A DNA stretch of 64,000 bases from Rhizobium sp. PP-CC-3A-592 (GCF_003217095.1 NZ_QJSR01000001.1:844009-908008), one strand, 5' to 3'; positions 1-8,865 are shown, counted from the first letter of the stretch. Notes: generated by a model from the sequence alone, not told the origin. Numbers and translations: made by a program.

Positions 1-6
1 CATACG

Positions 7-121
7 GTTTCCGGCTGATCGCGTTCCGCGAACCGGAAACAAGAACCATCGAAAATCTCTGGCCGGAGGGCCGGATTTTCAATGGACGGAATACGGTTTC
101 CGGTCTGATCGACCGGAAACC
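7..121. repeat. Three consecutive intergenic hairpins
   Basis: Three inverted repeats follow each other. The first is at 7-40 (8-base arms GTTTCCGG/CCGGAAAC), the second at 51-80 (7-base arms GAAAATC/GATTTTC), and the third at 95-121 (perfect 11-base arms GGTTTCCGGTC/GACCGGAAACC, 5-base loop). The outer two share the same arm sequence. They lie just past the 3' end of the minus-strand DUF2007 gene and may end its transcript or stabilise it, although no T-run follows. Confidence 0.6.
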
Positions 122-124
122 ATA

Positions 125-349
125 TCACTGGTCCCGCAGTTCCGCCGCAAGGCCGGCATCCGACAGGATGCCCCTCGCCTCGTCGGCGCGCTCGCCCTGC
201 ACCATGAGGCGGCGCGGCAGCAGGCCGAGCGAACCGTCGAGAATGCTCATGCCCTGGTCGGCAATGAAGCAGATAATGCCGGCGTCGCGCATCAGACTTT
301 CGGCGAAAGAGAGCACGACGGCATCGTTGGTACGGATCAATTCTTTCAT
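125..349 (-). CDS. DUF2007 family small protein
   Basis: A 74-residue protein matching the DUF2007 (putative signal-transducing protein) family. It begins MKELIRTNDAV and has the compact alpha/beta pattern of the family, with a central GLLPRRLMV strand. A longer reading frame runs upstream, but the ATG at 349 gives the usual family length of 70-80 residues and leaves the divergent promoter region free. It stands divergently from the polyprenyl diphosphate synthase gene, a neighbour arrangement I believe is common in Rhizobiales. DUF2007 folds resemble small regulatory ACT-like or PII-like domains, but no molecular role is established. The family call is firm and the function is unknown. Confidence 0.85.
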   Translation of the reverse strand: MKELIRTNDAVVLSFAESLMRDAGIICFIADQGMSILDGSLGLLPRRLMVQGERADEARGILSDAGLAAELRDQ

Positions 350-397
350 CTGTCTCGCTTTTTCCCCATTCGTCAGTGGCTTGGGACAAATCGCCAC

Positions 398-426
398 TTG
401 CCGCGAAAGCCACCCCTTTCTATTCT
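398..426 (+). promoter_or_regulatory. Putative sigma70 promoter of the polyprenyl synthase gene
   Basis: TTGCCG at 398-403 and TATTCT at 421-426 are separated by 17 bases, a good match to a housekeeping promoter. It points at the TTG start at 459. The assignment rests only on motif and spacing. Confidence 0.45.
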
Positions 427-458
427 CAGAGGAGTAGCTTGAACAGGAGTGCTTCGCC

Positions 459-1475
459 TTGGGCGTCGTGATACCGCTGGAAGACGGCAAGAACAAACAG
501 GCCTCGGTGCAGCCGCTGGTCGATCTGACCAAAGCCGACATGGAGCGGGTGAACCAGCTGATCCTGGCAAAGGCCGGATCGGATGTCGAGATGATCCCCG
601 AGGTTGCCAACCATCTGATCTCGTCAGGCGGCAAACGGCTCCGGCCCATGCTGACGCTCGCGTCGGCCGCCATGTTCGACTTCAAGGGCGATGCGCATGT
701 GAAGCTGGCGACCAGCGTCGAGTTCATGCACACGGCAACACTGCTGCACGACGATGTGGTGGACGAGAGCGACCTGCGGCGCGGCAAGTCCACGGCACGG
801 ATGATCTGGGGAAACCAGGCGAGCGTGCTCGTCGGCGACTTCCTGCTCGGCCAGGCCTTCCGGATGATGGTCGAGGTCGGCTCGCTTGATGCGCTGGACG
901 TTCTCTCGACCGCCGCCTCCGTCATCGCCGAGGGCGAGGTGCTGCAGCTCTCCGTCGCCAAGAACATGGAAACGACGGAGGACGACTATCTCTCCGTCAT
1001 CCGCGCAAAGACCGCGGCGCTGTTTGCGGCGGCCGCCGAAGTCGGCCCGATCGTCGCCAAGACGGATCGCTCCTCGCGCAATGCGCTGAAGTCCTACGGC
1101 ATGAATCTCGGCCTCGCCTTCCAGCTGGTCGACGACGTTCTCGACTATGGCGGCAAATCGGCCGATCTCGGCAAGAATGTCGGCGACGATTTTCGCGAGG
1201 GCAAGATCACCCTGCCGGTCATCCTGTCCTATCGCCGGGGAACGGCGGAGGAGCGCAGCTTCTGGAAGGACGCGATCGAGGGCGGCAATGCCACCGACGA
1301 GAACCTGGAACACGCCATGGGGCTCATCACGCGCTATGGTGGCCTGACCGACACGATCGCCCGGGCCCGGCATTACGGCATGATCGCGCGCGATGCGCTG
1401 GCGCCCCTGCCCGCCTCGCCGTGGAAGGATGCGCTGCTGGAGGTCATCGACTTCTGCATCGACCGGGTGAACTGA
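459..1475 (+). CDS. ispB: All-trans polyprenyl (octa/decaprenyl) diphosphate synthase
   Basis: This enzyme elongates farnesyl diphosphate with isopentenyl diphosphate to make the side chain of ubiquinone. The 338-residue length is normal for the long-chain class. The first aspartate-rich motif is DDVVD at residues 98-102 and the second is DDVLD at 225-229. GGKRLRP (57-63) is the usual diphosphate-binding segment. Rhizobia make ubiquinone-10, so the product may be decaprenyl diphosphate (ddsA-type), and sequence alone cannot decide chain length. The start is a TTG preceded by AGGAG about 12 bases upstream. It gives the MGVVIPLE N-terminus I recall from related rhizobial proteins. ispE, which makes isoprenoid precursors, lies downstream. 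Confidence 0.93.
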   Translation: MGVVIPLEDGKNKQASVQPLVDLTKADMERVNQLILAKAGSDVEMIPEVANHLISSGGKRLRPMLTLASAAMFDFKGDAHVKLATSVEFMHTATLLHDDVVDESDLRRGKSTARMIWGNQASVLVGDFLLGQAFRMMVEVGSLDALDVLSTAASVIAEGEVLQLSVAKNMETTEDDYLSVIRAKTAALFAAAAEVGPIVAKTDRSSRNALKSYGMNLGLAFQLVDDVLDYGGKSADLGKNVGDDFREGKITLPVILSYRRGTAEERSFWKDAIEGGNATDENLEHAMGLITRYGGLTDTIARARHYGMIARDALAPLPASPWKDALLEVIDFCIDRVN

Positions 1476-1595
1476 CGCCGGCGGCCGGCTTTGGGAGATC
1501 GGGCCGGGACAGGCAGTTTTGTGAGGCCTTGCGCCAAAAAAGCCATTCTGTCTTGCCAAGCCTGCCGCAACCAAGGGTGATCCTTTTCGAGGCTC

Positions 1596-1630
1596 GGCAA
1601 ACCCGGGTTTACTGATAGGCAAACCCGGGT
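1596..1630. repeat. Paired 13-base direct repeats with palindromic core
   Basis: GGCAAACCCGGGT occurs at 1596-1608 and again at 1618-1630, exactly 22 bases apart (about two helical turns). The first copy contains the perfect palindrome AAACCCGGGTTT (1599-1610). A second direct repeat, ATTCCGGTT, occurs at 1638-1646 and 1678-1686. Both sit upstream of the TPR gene and look like a protein-binding array. Confidence 0.5.
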
Positions 1631-1724
1631 GGACGCAATTCCGGTTCTGCGCGGACTGCGTTATCACTACAGAACTGATTCCGGTTAGGCGCTTGCGCGG
1701 CGCATCCGAAACGAAAGGCTTGTC

Positions 1725-3563
1725 ATGCGGCAAAAACATATTCTTCGGATGCTCACCAGCGTGGCGTTTCTGACGCTTGCCGGCATCGTTTCGGGCCCGG
1801 CATTCGCCCAGGAAACCACGGCTCCGGCCGCCAAGGCCGAAGCGGAGACCGCCAAGCCCTTCGACGTGAACTCCGTCAACAGCTTCTCCGGATCGTTCCT
1901 TGCGGCCCGCACCGCGGACGTCGATCACGATCTCGACACCGCGACCAAGCTCTACCGCACGGCACTGGAGTTCGAGCCCGACAATGTCGAGGTCAAGCAG
2001 CGGCTGATGATCACCTCGCTGATGAACGGCGATTTCGCCGAGGGCGTGAAGATCGCGACGCAGCTGAAGGACGATGATTCCGTCGAGCGGATCACCACCG
2101 TCGTGCGCGGCGTCGATGCGATCCGCAAAAAGGAATTCCGCAATGCGGAGAAGATCCTGAAATATTCCGGGCCGAACGATCTGGACCGGATGATGAACGG
2201 CCTGCTGCTGGCCTGGGCGAAGGCCGGACAGGGCAAGCCCAAGGACGCCATCGCCATGATCCAGGAGATGAAGGGACCGGAATGGTTCGCCATCTTCAAG
2301 ACCTACCAGCAGGGTGCGATCGCGCTCGCTGCCGGCGACAAGCAGACCGCGCGCACCAAATTCAACGAGGCCGTGACGGACCGCAATGGCGGCGGTGCTG
2401 CTCCCGACACGTTCATCCGCTCGGTGATCGCGCTGGCGCGGCTGGAAGCGACGGACGGCAACAAGCAGAAGGCGCTCGACACGATTTCGCTCGGGCAGAG
2501 CTTCGTCAACAATTACGCGCCGCTCGACGCCCTTCGCAAGAGCATCGAGGATGGCAAGCCGCAGGAACAGCAGGTCCGCAATGCGAGCCAGGGTGCGGCC
2601 GCCGTGCTGTTTTCCGTGGGTGCCGCCCTCAACCGCGAGGGTGCGGAAGATATCGTCTCGCTCTACCTGCAGACGGCGCGGGCGCTCGATCCCGACAGTG
2701 CCGACATCCTCGTGATGCTCGGCGGCATTGCCGAGACGCTGAAGAAGCCGGAGCGCGCCATCGCACTCTACCAACAGGTGCCGCAGGGTTCGCCCATGCG
2801 CCGCCTGTCGGAAATGCAGCTGGGGCTGGCGCTGGCCGAAGTCGGCAAGGTGGATGAAGCAAAGAACCACCTGCGCGAGCTGATCGACCTCGATCCGAAG
2901 GACATCCGAAGCTATGTCGCCTATGGCAGCGTGCTTTCGGATGCCAAGGACTACAAGGAGATGGCCGTCACCTACGACAAGGCGATCGAGGTCCTGGGTC
3001 CCATGCCCAAGCGGACCGACTGGTCGATCTACTTCCAGCGCGGCATCGCCTATGAGCGGCTGAAGGAATGGGAAAAGGCCGAGCCGAGCTTCAAGAAGGC
3101 GCTGGAGCTGAACCCCGACCAGCCGCAGGTGCTGAACTATCTCGGCTATTCCTGGGTGGACAAGAACATCAACCTCGACGAGGGGCTGAACATGATCCGC
3201 CGCGCCGTCGAGCTGAAGCCGGATGACGGCTACATCGTCGATTCGCTCGGCTGGGCCTATTTCCGGCTGGGACAGTTCGACGAGGCCGTGGCCGAACTCG
3301 AACGCGCCGCCGAGCTGATGGCCGGCGATCCCACGATCAACGACCATCTGGGCGACGCCTACTGGCGCGTCGGCCGCAAGCTTGAGGCCGTGTTCCAGTG
3401 GAACCAGACGCTGGAGCTGAAGCCCGAGGAAGACGAGATCCCGAAGATCAAGGCGAAGATCGAGAACGGCCTGCCGGCTCTGGAGACAAAGGCTCCCGCG
3501 GCGGCCGACGCCGAGGGCAAGCCGAAGCCACCGGAAGTGGCCGTGCCCGGCAAGAAGTCCTGA
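1725..3563 (+). CDS. Periplasmic/outer-membrane-associated tetratricopeptide repeat protein
   Basis: A 612-residue protein with a clear signal peptide (hydrophobic stretch after MRQKHILRM, cleavage near AFA-QE at 28-30), so it is exported. The mature protein is built from TPR helices. The clearest repeats lie in the C-terminal half, for example the segments containing ALELNPDQPQVLNYLG and AVELKPDDGYIVDSLG. The C-terminus is proline- and lysine-rich (KPKPPEVAVPGKK). TPR arrays act as protein-protein scaffolds, and no catalytic domain is visible. The ispE start follows after only 9 bases, so the two are probably co-transcribed. Homologues with this layout are common in rhizobia, but I know of no proven role. 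Confidence 0.85.
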   Translation: MRQKHILRMLTSVAFLTLAGIVSGPAFAQETTAPAAKAEAETAKPFDVNSVNSFSGSFLAARTADVDHDLDTATKLYRTALEFEPDNVEVKQRLMITSLMNGDFAEGVKIATQLKDDDSVERITTVVRGVDAIRKKEFRNAEKILKYSGPNDLDRMMNGLLLAWAKAGQGKPKDAIAMIQEMKGPEWFAIFKTYQQGAIALAAGDKQTARTKFNEAVTDRNGGGAAPDTFIRSVIALARLEATDGNKQKALDTISLGQSFVNNYAPLDALRKSIEDGKPQEQQVRNASQGAAAVLFSVGAALNREGAEDIVSLYLQTARALDPDSADILVMLGGIAETLKKPERAIALYQQVPQGSPMRRLSEMQLGLALAEVGKVDEAKNHLRELIDLDPKDIRSYVAYGSVLSDAKDYKEMAVTYDKAIEVLGPMPKRTDWSIYFQRGIAYERLKEWEKAEPSFKKALELNPDQPQVLNYLGYSWVDKNINLDEGLNMIRRAVELKPDDGYIVDSLGWAYFRLGQFDEAVAELERAAELMAGDPTINDHLGDAYWRVGRKLEAVFQWNQTLELKPEEDEIPKIKAKIENGLPALETKAPAAADAEGKPKPPEVAVPGKKS

Positions 3564-3572
3564 TGTCGGCCC

Positions 3573-4529
3573 GTGCCTGACACCCTTGTCATGCCGGAGG
3601 TCTTGAGCGCATCTGCTCCGGCGGATCAGGGTGCTGACGTGCCGCTGGTGCTGATGGCACCGGCGAAGATCAATCTCGCGCTGCATGTCGTCGGCCAGCG
3701 TGCCGACGGCCATCATTTGCTCGAAAGCCTCGTGACCTTTGCGGATGAAGGCGACAGGCTCTCGCTGGCTTTCTCCGAAACCGACAGCTTCACCGTCTCC
3801 GGCCCCTATGCAGGCGACGTGCCGCTGGGTGCCGAGGGCGGGCACGCCAATCTCGTGCTAAAGGCGCGCGATCTGCTGCGCACGCGGCTGACCATGCTCG
3901 GTCTGCCCTGCGCGCCGGTCGCCCTGCATCTGACCAAGAACCTGCCCATCGCCTCCGGCATCGGCGGCGGCTCGGCGGATGCCGCCGCGGCCCTCACCGG
4001 GCTTCTGCACCTCTGGGGCGCGTCGCTAGACACCGATGTGGATATCGACCTCGCTGCACTGGGCCTCTCGCTCGGCGCGGACCTGCCGATGTGCCTGACC
4101 GGTCGGCCGCTGGTCGCGCGCGGGATCGGCGAGGCGATCAGGCCGGTCATCGGTCTGCCGGCCTTTCCGACCCTGCTGGTCAATCCCGGTGCTGCGGTTT
4201 CCACGCCCGCCGTGTTCCGCGCGCTGACCGACAAGACCAACCCGCCGCTGACACTCCCCGAACGGCTTGCCTCACCGGAAGACTGGATTGCGGCGATTGC
4301 CGCGACACGCAACGATCTGGAGCCGCCGGCGCTCTCGCTTGCGCCCGTCATCGGCGCGGCGCGGGCGGCGCTCGTCGAGGCCGGCGCGGCGTTTGCCCGC
4401 ATGTCCGGCTCAGGCGCCACGTGCTTCGGGCTCTTCCTCGACATCGAGGCGCGAGACCGGGCGGCGGCGCGCATCCGCGAGGCTCATCCCGACTGGTATC
4501 TTCTGCCCTGCAACACGCTGGGAAGCTAA
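3573..4529 (+). CDS. ispE: 4-diphosphocytidyl-2-C-methyl-D-erythritol kinase
   Basis: IspE phosphorylates CDP-methylerythritol in the MEP pathway of isoprenoid synthesis. It belongs to the GHMP kinase fold. The N-terminal substrate motif APAKINLALHV is present, the glycine-rich ATP loop is IASGIGGGSADAAA, and the C-terminal GHMP motif is ARMSGSGATCFGLF. The reading frame opens with GTG at 3573, 9 bases after the TPR stop. In-frame ATGs at 3591 and 3654 are alternatives, and the family core begins only near residue 28, so the true start may be downstream. No clear Shine-Dalgarno sequence supports any of the three, and translation may be coupled to the upstream gene. Confidence 0.93.
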   Translation: MPDTLVMPEVLSASAPADQGADVPLVLMAPAKINLALHVVGQRADGHHLLESLVTFADEGDRLSLAFSETDSFTVSGPYAGDVPLGAEGGHANLVLKARDLLRTRLTMLGLPCAPVALHLTKNLPIASGIGGGSADAAAALTGLLHLWGASLDTDVDIDLAALGLSLGADLPMCLTGRPLVARGIGEAIRPVIGLPAFPTLLVNPGAAVSTPAVFRALTDKTNPPLTLPERLASPEDWIAAIAATRNDLEPPALSLAPVIGAARAALVEAGAAFARMSGSGATCFGLFLDIEARDRAAARIREAHPDWYLLPCNTLGS

Positions 4530-4541
4530 GGACAAACGGCT

Positions 4542-5078
4542 ATGACGATCGACACGACGCGCACCTTCGTGCCCGTTTCCATCGCGGTGCTCACCGTTTC
4601 CGACACCCGCACACCGGAGACGGACACATCCGGCGACACGCTGGTGGCACGACTGACGGAGGCCGGCCATGTGCTGGCCGCACGCGGCATCGTGCCCGAC
4701 GACCGCGCCGCCATCGCCGGTCAGGTAACGGCCTGGAGCCTCGACCCCGAGATCGACGTTATCATCACCACCGGCGGCACGGGCTTTACCGGGCGCGATG
4801 TCACGCCGGAGGCGCTGGAGCCCTTGTTCGAGAAGAAAATGGACGGATTCTCCGCCATCTTCCATCGCATTTCGTATGAGAAGATCGGCACCTCGACCAT
4901 CCAGTCGCGCGCCACCGGCGGCGTCATGAACGCCACCTTCGTCTTCGTGCTGCCCGGCTCGCCCGGAGCCTGCCGCGATGCCTGGGACGGCATCCTCAGC
5001 CAGCAACTCGACCTGCGCCACCGGCCCTGCAATTTCGTGGAGATCATGCCGCGGCTGGACGAGCATCTGAAGCGGTGA
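4542..5078 (+). CDS. moaB: Molybdenum cofactor biosynthesis protein MoaB/MogA-type
   Basis: A 178-residue member of the MoaB/MogA molybdopterin-binding family, which adenylylates molybdopterin or supports metal insertion in molybdenum cofactor synthesis. Diagnostic segments are VLTVSDTR near the start, the TTGGTGFTGRDVTPEA loop that binds the pterin phosphate, and FVLPGSPGAC near the end. The length matches MoaB. It starts 12 bases after ispE and may be read through from it, although the functions are unrelated. No other molybdenum cofactor genes are in the window. Confidence 0.92.
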   Translation: MTIDTTRTFVPVSIAVLTVSDTRTPETDTSGDTLVARLTEAGHVLAARGIVPDDRAAIAGQVTAWSLDPEIDVIITTGGTGFTGRDVTPEALEPLFEKKMDGFSAIFHRISYEKIGTSTIQSRATGGVMNATFVFVLPGSPGACRDAWDGILSQQLDLRHRPCNFVEIMPRLDEHLKR

Positions 5079-5126
5079 GTGGGTGGGTGGATTCGTAAGC
5101 GGACCGAAGTTGTTCTGGGGATAAAA

Positions 5127-5290
5127 AAGGCCCTCTCTGCCCTGCCGGGCATCTCCCCCACAAGGGGGGAGAAGACCCGGGGCGCGCCCTCAGCACTATC
5201 TCTGACGTTTTTTATAGGGTTGTGTCGGCAGCCCAGGATCTTCTCCCCCCTTGTGGGGGAGATGCCCGGCAGGGCAGAGAGGGCCTTCCT
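5127..5290. repeat. RIME-like intergenic mosaic element, copy 1
   Basis: About 50-base arms in inverted orientation (5127-5177 and 5237-5290) share the core GGCATCTCCCCCACAAGGGG and its complement, separated by roughly 60 bases. A second copy lies at 13774-13940. The core and layout resemble the Rhizobium-specific intergenic mosaic elements described in rhizobia. It lies between the converging moaB and glycosyltransferase genes and can fold into a long hairpin. Confidence 0.75.
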
Positions 5291-5301
5291 TCTTTAAACC
5301 C

Positions 5302-5814
5302 TCACCGACCCGAAGCCCAAGCCGGCATAAGCTCGCTCGACAGGCGGTGCACACCGCGACGGGAGACGAAATCGGCGAGCATCATACCCGTTCTCGTCAT
5401 ACCCGCGGCCTGCGTGCGCTTGAGGAGGAACCCCTGCTCCAGCGGCGGGCGGCGCAATGCGAGACGTGACAGAAGGGACCGGCGGTGCCGGCGGGAGGCC
5501 GAGAAGCAGGCGGGGCCGCGGCCGATGGCCATATGCTCGGCGATCTCATCCACCCAGCGCCCGAGCGGCCGGGCGCCCGGCTCGATCAGAAGCAGCCATT
5601 CGCCGCGTGCCGAGCGGATGACATCGGCCATCTCCCAGCTCGTGAGGAACCGCGCGCCCGCGGCATCGGCCACGCGGCCGGAGGCATCCTGCGAGCCGTG
5701 ATCGAGGATGATCACGTCGCTGACGAGACCCTCCACCGCGCCGGCCACCAGCGCGGCCAGCGATTGCGCCAGCCTCGTCTCGCTATCGCGGGTTTCCATC
5801 AGGATCGTCAGCAT
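5302..5814 (-). CDS. Small glycosyltransferase-like (GT2, GT-A fold) protein
   Basis: The product of about 170 residues resembles the front half of family 2 glycosyltransferases. It has an N-terminal LTILMETRDSE strand, VIILDHGSQDASG where the nucleotide-sugar aspartate normally sits, and WLLLIEPGARP in the position of the DXD-like motif (here IEPG). The ATG at 5814 puts the first beta strand at the N-terminus. A frame open further upstream adds 23 residues with no family character. The normal GT2 domain is 220 residues or more and the acidic metal motif is altered, so the protein may be a divergent or inactive member. It converges with moaB across a repeat element. Confidence 0.6.
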   Translation of the reverse strand: MLTILMETRDSETRLAQSLAALVAGAVEGLVSDVIILDHGSQDASGRVADAAGARFLTSWEMADVIRSARGEWLLLIEPGARPLGRWVDEIAEHMAIGRGPACFSASRRHRRSLLSRLALRRPPLEQGFLLKRTQAAGMTRTGMMLADFVSRRGVHRLSSELMPAWASGR

Positions 5815-5935
5815 GGCCGGTCGTACCGCATTGCCCGCGGGAATGCCATAAAACCTGTGCAGAACGGAACAGTATCCCGTCATTCATGATGAATCCGGGG
5901 GCGCCGGGAATGCCCTGAAGACATTGCCCGTGTAT

Positions 5936-5964
5936 TTGTTCTTGCATTGTTCTCATTTTATGGT
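5936..5964 (+). promoter_or_regulatory. LexA (SOS) box over a promoter
   Basis: GTTC-N7-GTTC at 5938-5952 matches the alphaproteobacterial LexA operator. It overlaps a plausible promoter with -35 TTGTTC (5936-5941) and -10 TATGGT (5959-5964), 17 bases apart. The same -10 hexamer is seen in the atp promoter in this window. The site points into the radical SAM gene and predicts induction by DNA damage. Confidence 0.6.
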
Positions 5965-6037
5965 TACGACGAACCGAAGAGAGAACGACATGACGGCTCG
6001 GCGAAAACCGCACCGTCCATGTTCCCCGGAGTGTCCC

Positions 6038-7195
6038 ATGAACGATCTGTCCCATGTGAGGCAGGGCGCATTTGCGCCCGGCAATCGGGCCGATGTGGCC
6101 GACGCACTGATGGTCGAAAGCGGCCTTCGCATCGAGGTGGACCGCCGTCGCGGCCGTGGCGCCGGGATCAACACCTCGGGAAGGTTCGAGCCTGTGACGC
6201 GCAGCACCGAGGACGATGGCTGGAACTCGCTGGAGGACCTGCCGCCGTTCAAGACCGAGGTGCAGGTGGAGAAGCCGCGCACGATCATCGCCCGCAACGA
6301 TTCGCCCGACATTCCCTTCGACCGCTCGGTCAATCCCTATCGCGGCTGCGAGCATGGCTGCATCTACTGCTTCGCCCGGCCGACGCACGCCTATATGGGC
6401 CTGTCCGCGGGGCTCGATTTCGAGGCACGGCTGTTTGCCAAGCCCGATGCCGCCAAGCTTCTGGAGCGCGAACTGGCCAAGCCCGGCTACAAGGTGAAGC
6501 CGATCGCCATCGGCACGAATACGGATCCTTACCAGCCGATCGAGAAGGAATGGCGGATCATGCGCCAGATCCTGGAGGTGCTGAAGGCGGCGGATCACCC
6601 GGTCATGATCGTCACCAAATCGGCAATGGTCCTGCGCGATATCGACATTCTCGCGCCGATGGCGGAGAAGGGCCTTGCCCGGGTCGGCCTTTCGGTGACG
6701 ACACTCGACCGCAAGCTGGCGCGGCTGATGGAACCGCGCGCCTCGACGCCGGAGAAGCGGCTGGACGCGATCCGCAAGCTGTCGGAGGCCGGCATTCCCA
6801 CCGGCGTGCTGATGGCGCCCGTCATCCCGGCGTTGAACGACCACGAGATCGAGCGCGTGCTGGACTCCGCCAAGGCGGCCGGTGCGAGCGAGGCGAGCTA
6901 CGTAATCCTGCGCCTGCCGCTGGAGGTCAGCCCCCTCTTCCGCGACTGGCTGCTGCAACATTATCCGGATCGCTACCGGCACGTCATGTCGCTCGTGCGC
7001 TCGATGCGCGACGGCAAGGACTACGATGCCGACTTCACCAAGCGGATGAAGGGTGCGGGACCCTATGCCTGGCAGATCGGCCGCCGCTTCGACCTTGCCG
7101 CCAAGCGGCTGGAGCTGAACACCAACCGGCGGGCGCTGAACTGCGATATCTTCGTTCCCCCGCTCGGGACCGGAGTGCAGCTCTCGCTGCTCTGA
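6038..7195 (+). CDS. PA0069-family radical SAM protein (SplB-like, COG1533)
   Basis: A 386-residue radical SAM enzyme of the PA0069/Rv2578c group, related to spore photoproduct lyase (DNA repair photolyase SplB). The [4Fe-4S] cysteines are in CEHGCIYC, the CX3CX2C spacing seen in this group, following [19 protein letters not shown] and [13 protein letters not shown] are typical core segments. The ATG at 6038 has CGGAG 7 bases upstream. An in-frame ATG at 5990 with GAAGAGAG upstream is an alternative and would add 16 residues. No substrate is established for the group. The LexA box directly upstream and the relation to a DNA lesion lyase together suggest a role in DNA damage response, which is inference. 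Confidence 0.88.
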   Translation: MNDLSHVRQGAFAPGNRADVADALMVESGLRIEVDRRRGRGAGINTSGRFEPVTRSTEDDGWNSLEDLPPFKTEVQVEKPRTIIARNDSPDIPFDRSVNPYRGCEHGCIYCFARPTHAYMGLSAGLDFEARLFAKPDAAKLLERELAKPGYKVKPIAIGTNTDPYQPIEKEWRIMRQILEVLKAADHPVMIVTKSAMVLRDIDILAPMAEKGLARVGLSVTTLDRKLARLMEPRASTPEKRLDAIRKLSEAGIPTGVLMAPVIPALNDHEIERVLDSAKAAGASEASYVILRLPLEVSPLFRDWLLQHYPDRYRHVMSLVRSMRDGKDYDADFTKRMKGAGPYAWQIGRRFDLAAKRLELNTNRRALNCDIFVPPLGTGVQLSLL

Positions 7196-7370
7196 GGCTG
7201 TCATCTTCGACCGGCAAATGCCGGACATCGAATGGGATCGCATGTCCCTCGTACCATGCGATCGCTCGCGGCAGGTGTCTTCCGCAAAGCCACCTGCCCT
7301 CTGCCCCCGGCGCTGCCGCATCCGCCTGGGGGTCTTGCGGGGAATCGGTCTCCCGTGCGAGTTTGCCGCC

Positions 7371-8066
7371 ATGGCACGCCGCACCACGACCGATTCCCCG
7401 CTCCTCTTCGACATTCGCCTGAGCCCCGATTTCCGTCTGGAAGAGGCGGCGAAGCGCGAAGGTCTGTGGCCGGTCGCCGGCACGGACGAGGCTGGTCGCG
7501 GTCCGCTGGCCGGCCCTGTGGTCGCCGCCGCCGTCATCCTCGACCCGCAGCGCATTCCCGATGGCCTGAACGACAGCAAGCAGCTGACGGCGCAGCGGCG
7601 GGAGGTCCTGTTTACCGAGATCCTCGCGACCGCCACTGTCTCGATCGCATCGTCGGGCGCGGGCCGCATCGACGGCACGGATATCCGCAAGGCGAGCCTC
7701 GACGCGATGCGGCGCGCGGTCTGCGGTCTCCATCGGCGGCCGGCTCTCGTGCTTGCGGACGGACGGGACGTGCCGCCGGGGCTGGCCTGCGAGGGCCGGG
7801 CCGTCATCAAGGGCGATGCCCGTTCCCTCTCCATCGCCGCGGCCTCCATCGTCGCCAAGGTCGCCCGCGACCGGATGATGACCCGGGCGGACGGCGTCTT
7901 TCCCGGCTACGGCTTTGCCATGCATGCCGGCTACGCCACCGCGCATCACCGCAGCGCCATCGTTCTCCACGGCCCCTGCCGGCTGCACAGGATGACGTTT
8001 CGGCCGCTTCGGGTCGACGACGCCGAGATCGACGCACTCCCGGCCGAGCTGCCCGCGTCCCGCTGA
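7371..8066 (+). CDS. rnhB: Ribonuclease HII
   Basis: RNase HII cuts the RNA strand of RNA-DNA hybrids and removes single ribonucleotides misincorporated in DNA. The first catalytic motif [14 protein letters not shown] carries the DE pair. A conserved [13 protein letters not shown] segment follows, then [22 protein letters not shown] with the further acidic residue. The length of 231 residues fits the family. The frame is open 51 codons upstream, but the ATG at 7371 puts the catalytic motif about 36 residues from the start, which is usual. The preceding gene is the radical SAM protein, so two nucleic-acid enzymes are adjacent. Co-regulation is possible but not shown. Confidence 0.93.
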   Translation: MARRTTTDSPLLFDIRLSPDFRLEEAAKREGLWPVAGTDEAGRGPLAGPVVAAAVILDPQRIPDGLNDSKQLTAQRREVLFTEILATATVSIASSGAGRIDGTDIRKASLDAMRRAVCGLHRRPALVLADGRDVPPGLACEGRAVIKGDARSLSIAAASIVAKVARDRMMTRADGVFPGYGFAMHAGYATAHHRSAIVLHGPCRLHRMTFRPLRVDDAEIDALPAELPASR

Positions 8067-8158
8067 CACCTGCCGCTAAAACTCATTCCGCGCCCAGTGG
8101 ACCAGCACATTGCTGAGGGAGATCGTCGCAAGAGAGAGATGAACCGGTGCTTTTACCC

Positions 8159-8210
8159 TTGTCGTTCACCCGAAACCACGGCACACTTTCGGGCGGCAGG
8201 CTTTCGGCTC
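8159..8210. repeat. Degenerate palindromic element, copy 1
   Basis: The segment beginning TTGTCGTTCACCCGAAACC aligns along its whole length with the element at 18692-18740, which begins TGTCGTTATCGCAGAACC, and both end in GCTTTCGGC. It lies just upstream of the LysE-type gene. The two copies appear to be members of one dispersed intergenic family. Confidence 0.5.
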
Positions 8211-8250
8211 GGCTCCAATGCCGCCCCCTCGCCCGCCGGAGGAGATCGAT

Positions 8251-8865
8251 ATGGATGCCGTGACGCTTCTTGCTTTCGCTCTGACCTTCTTCGTTTTCGC
8301 CGCGAGTCCCGGGCCGGACAATATGACGATCGTGTTGCGCACGATCTCGCATGGCCCCGCCTCGGGCCTTGCCTATGGTGCCGGTACGGTGTTCGGCATT
8401 CTCGTCTTCCTGTCGCTCGCCGGCTTCGGTCTCTCGGTGCTTGCCACGGAGATGGGAACGCTGATGACGGTGCTGCGGTTCGCGGGTGCCGCCTATCTCG
8501 TCTGGATGGGCATCCGGCTCTGGACGGCGCCGCCCGTGCTTCCGGAGATGCAGTCGATTTCCGAGCGCGGCAGCCTCCTCGGCGTCTTCTGCACCGGCAT
8601 CGCGCTCAACCTCGGCAACCCGAAAATGCCGCTCTTCTACATCGCGCTTCTGCCGAACGTCGTCGGCACGACATTCACGATCACGACGCTTCTCGAACTC
8701 GCCGCGATCATTCTCGCGGTCGAAGCCGTCGTCATCGGCGGGCATGTGCTGCTCGCCGTGCGCGCACGTCGCCTGTTACGGACCACCAAAGCCATCCGCC
8801 GCATCAACCGCGCCGCCGGCGGGTTGATGATCGGCACTGCCGTGGGGATCGTCGCGACACGGTGA
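8251..8865 (+). CDS. LysE/RhtB family amino-acid exporter
   Basis: A 204-residue membrane protein of the LysE/RhtB family, which exports amino acids or their derivatives using the proton gradient. It has five to six hydrophobic segments. The family signature ASPGPDNMTIVLRT follows the first helix, and a GxxxGxxxG-like run GLAYGAGTVFGILV forms the second. NLGNPKMPLFYIALLP is the conserved mid-protein segment. The ATG at 8251 has a strong GGAGGAG 6-7 bases upstream. Substrate cannot be read from sequence. It appears to be a single transcription unit ahead of a repeat element. Confidence 0.9.
   Translation: MDAVTLLAFALTFFVFAASPGPDNMTIVLRTISHGPASGLAYGAGTVFGILVFLSLAGFGLSVLATEMGTLMTVLRFAGAAYLVWMGIRLWTAPPVLPEMQSISERGSLLGVFCTGIALNLGNPKMPLFYIALLPNVVGTTFTITTLLELAAIILAVEAVVIGGHVLLAVRARRLLRTTKAIRRINRAAGGLMIGTAVGIVATR

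Noticed and set aside
624..3845. A 1073-codon open frame on the minus strand
   Set aside because: It lies opposite the polyprenyl synthase and TPR genes, has no domain character and an Arg/His/Gly/Leu-rich composition typical of antisense frames in GC-rich DNA.
5783..7858. A 691-codon open frame on the minus strand
   Set aside because: It covers the radical SAM and rnhB genes in antisense and carries no recognisable domain.
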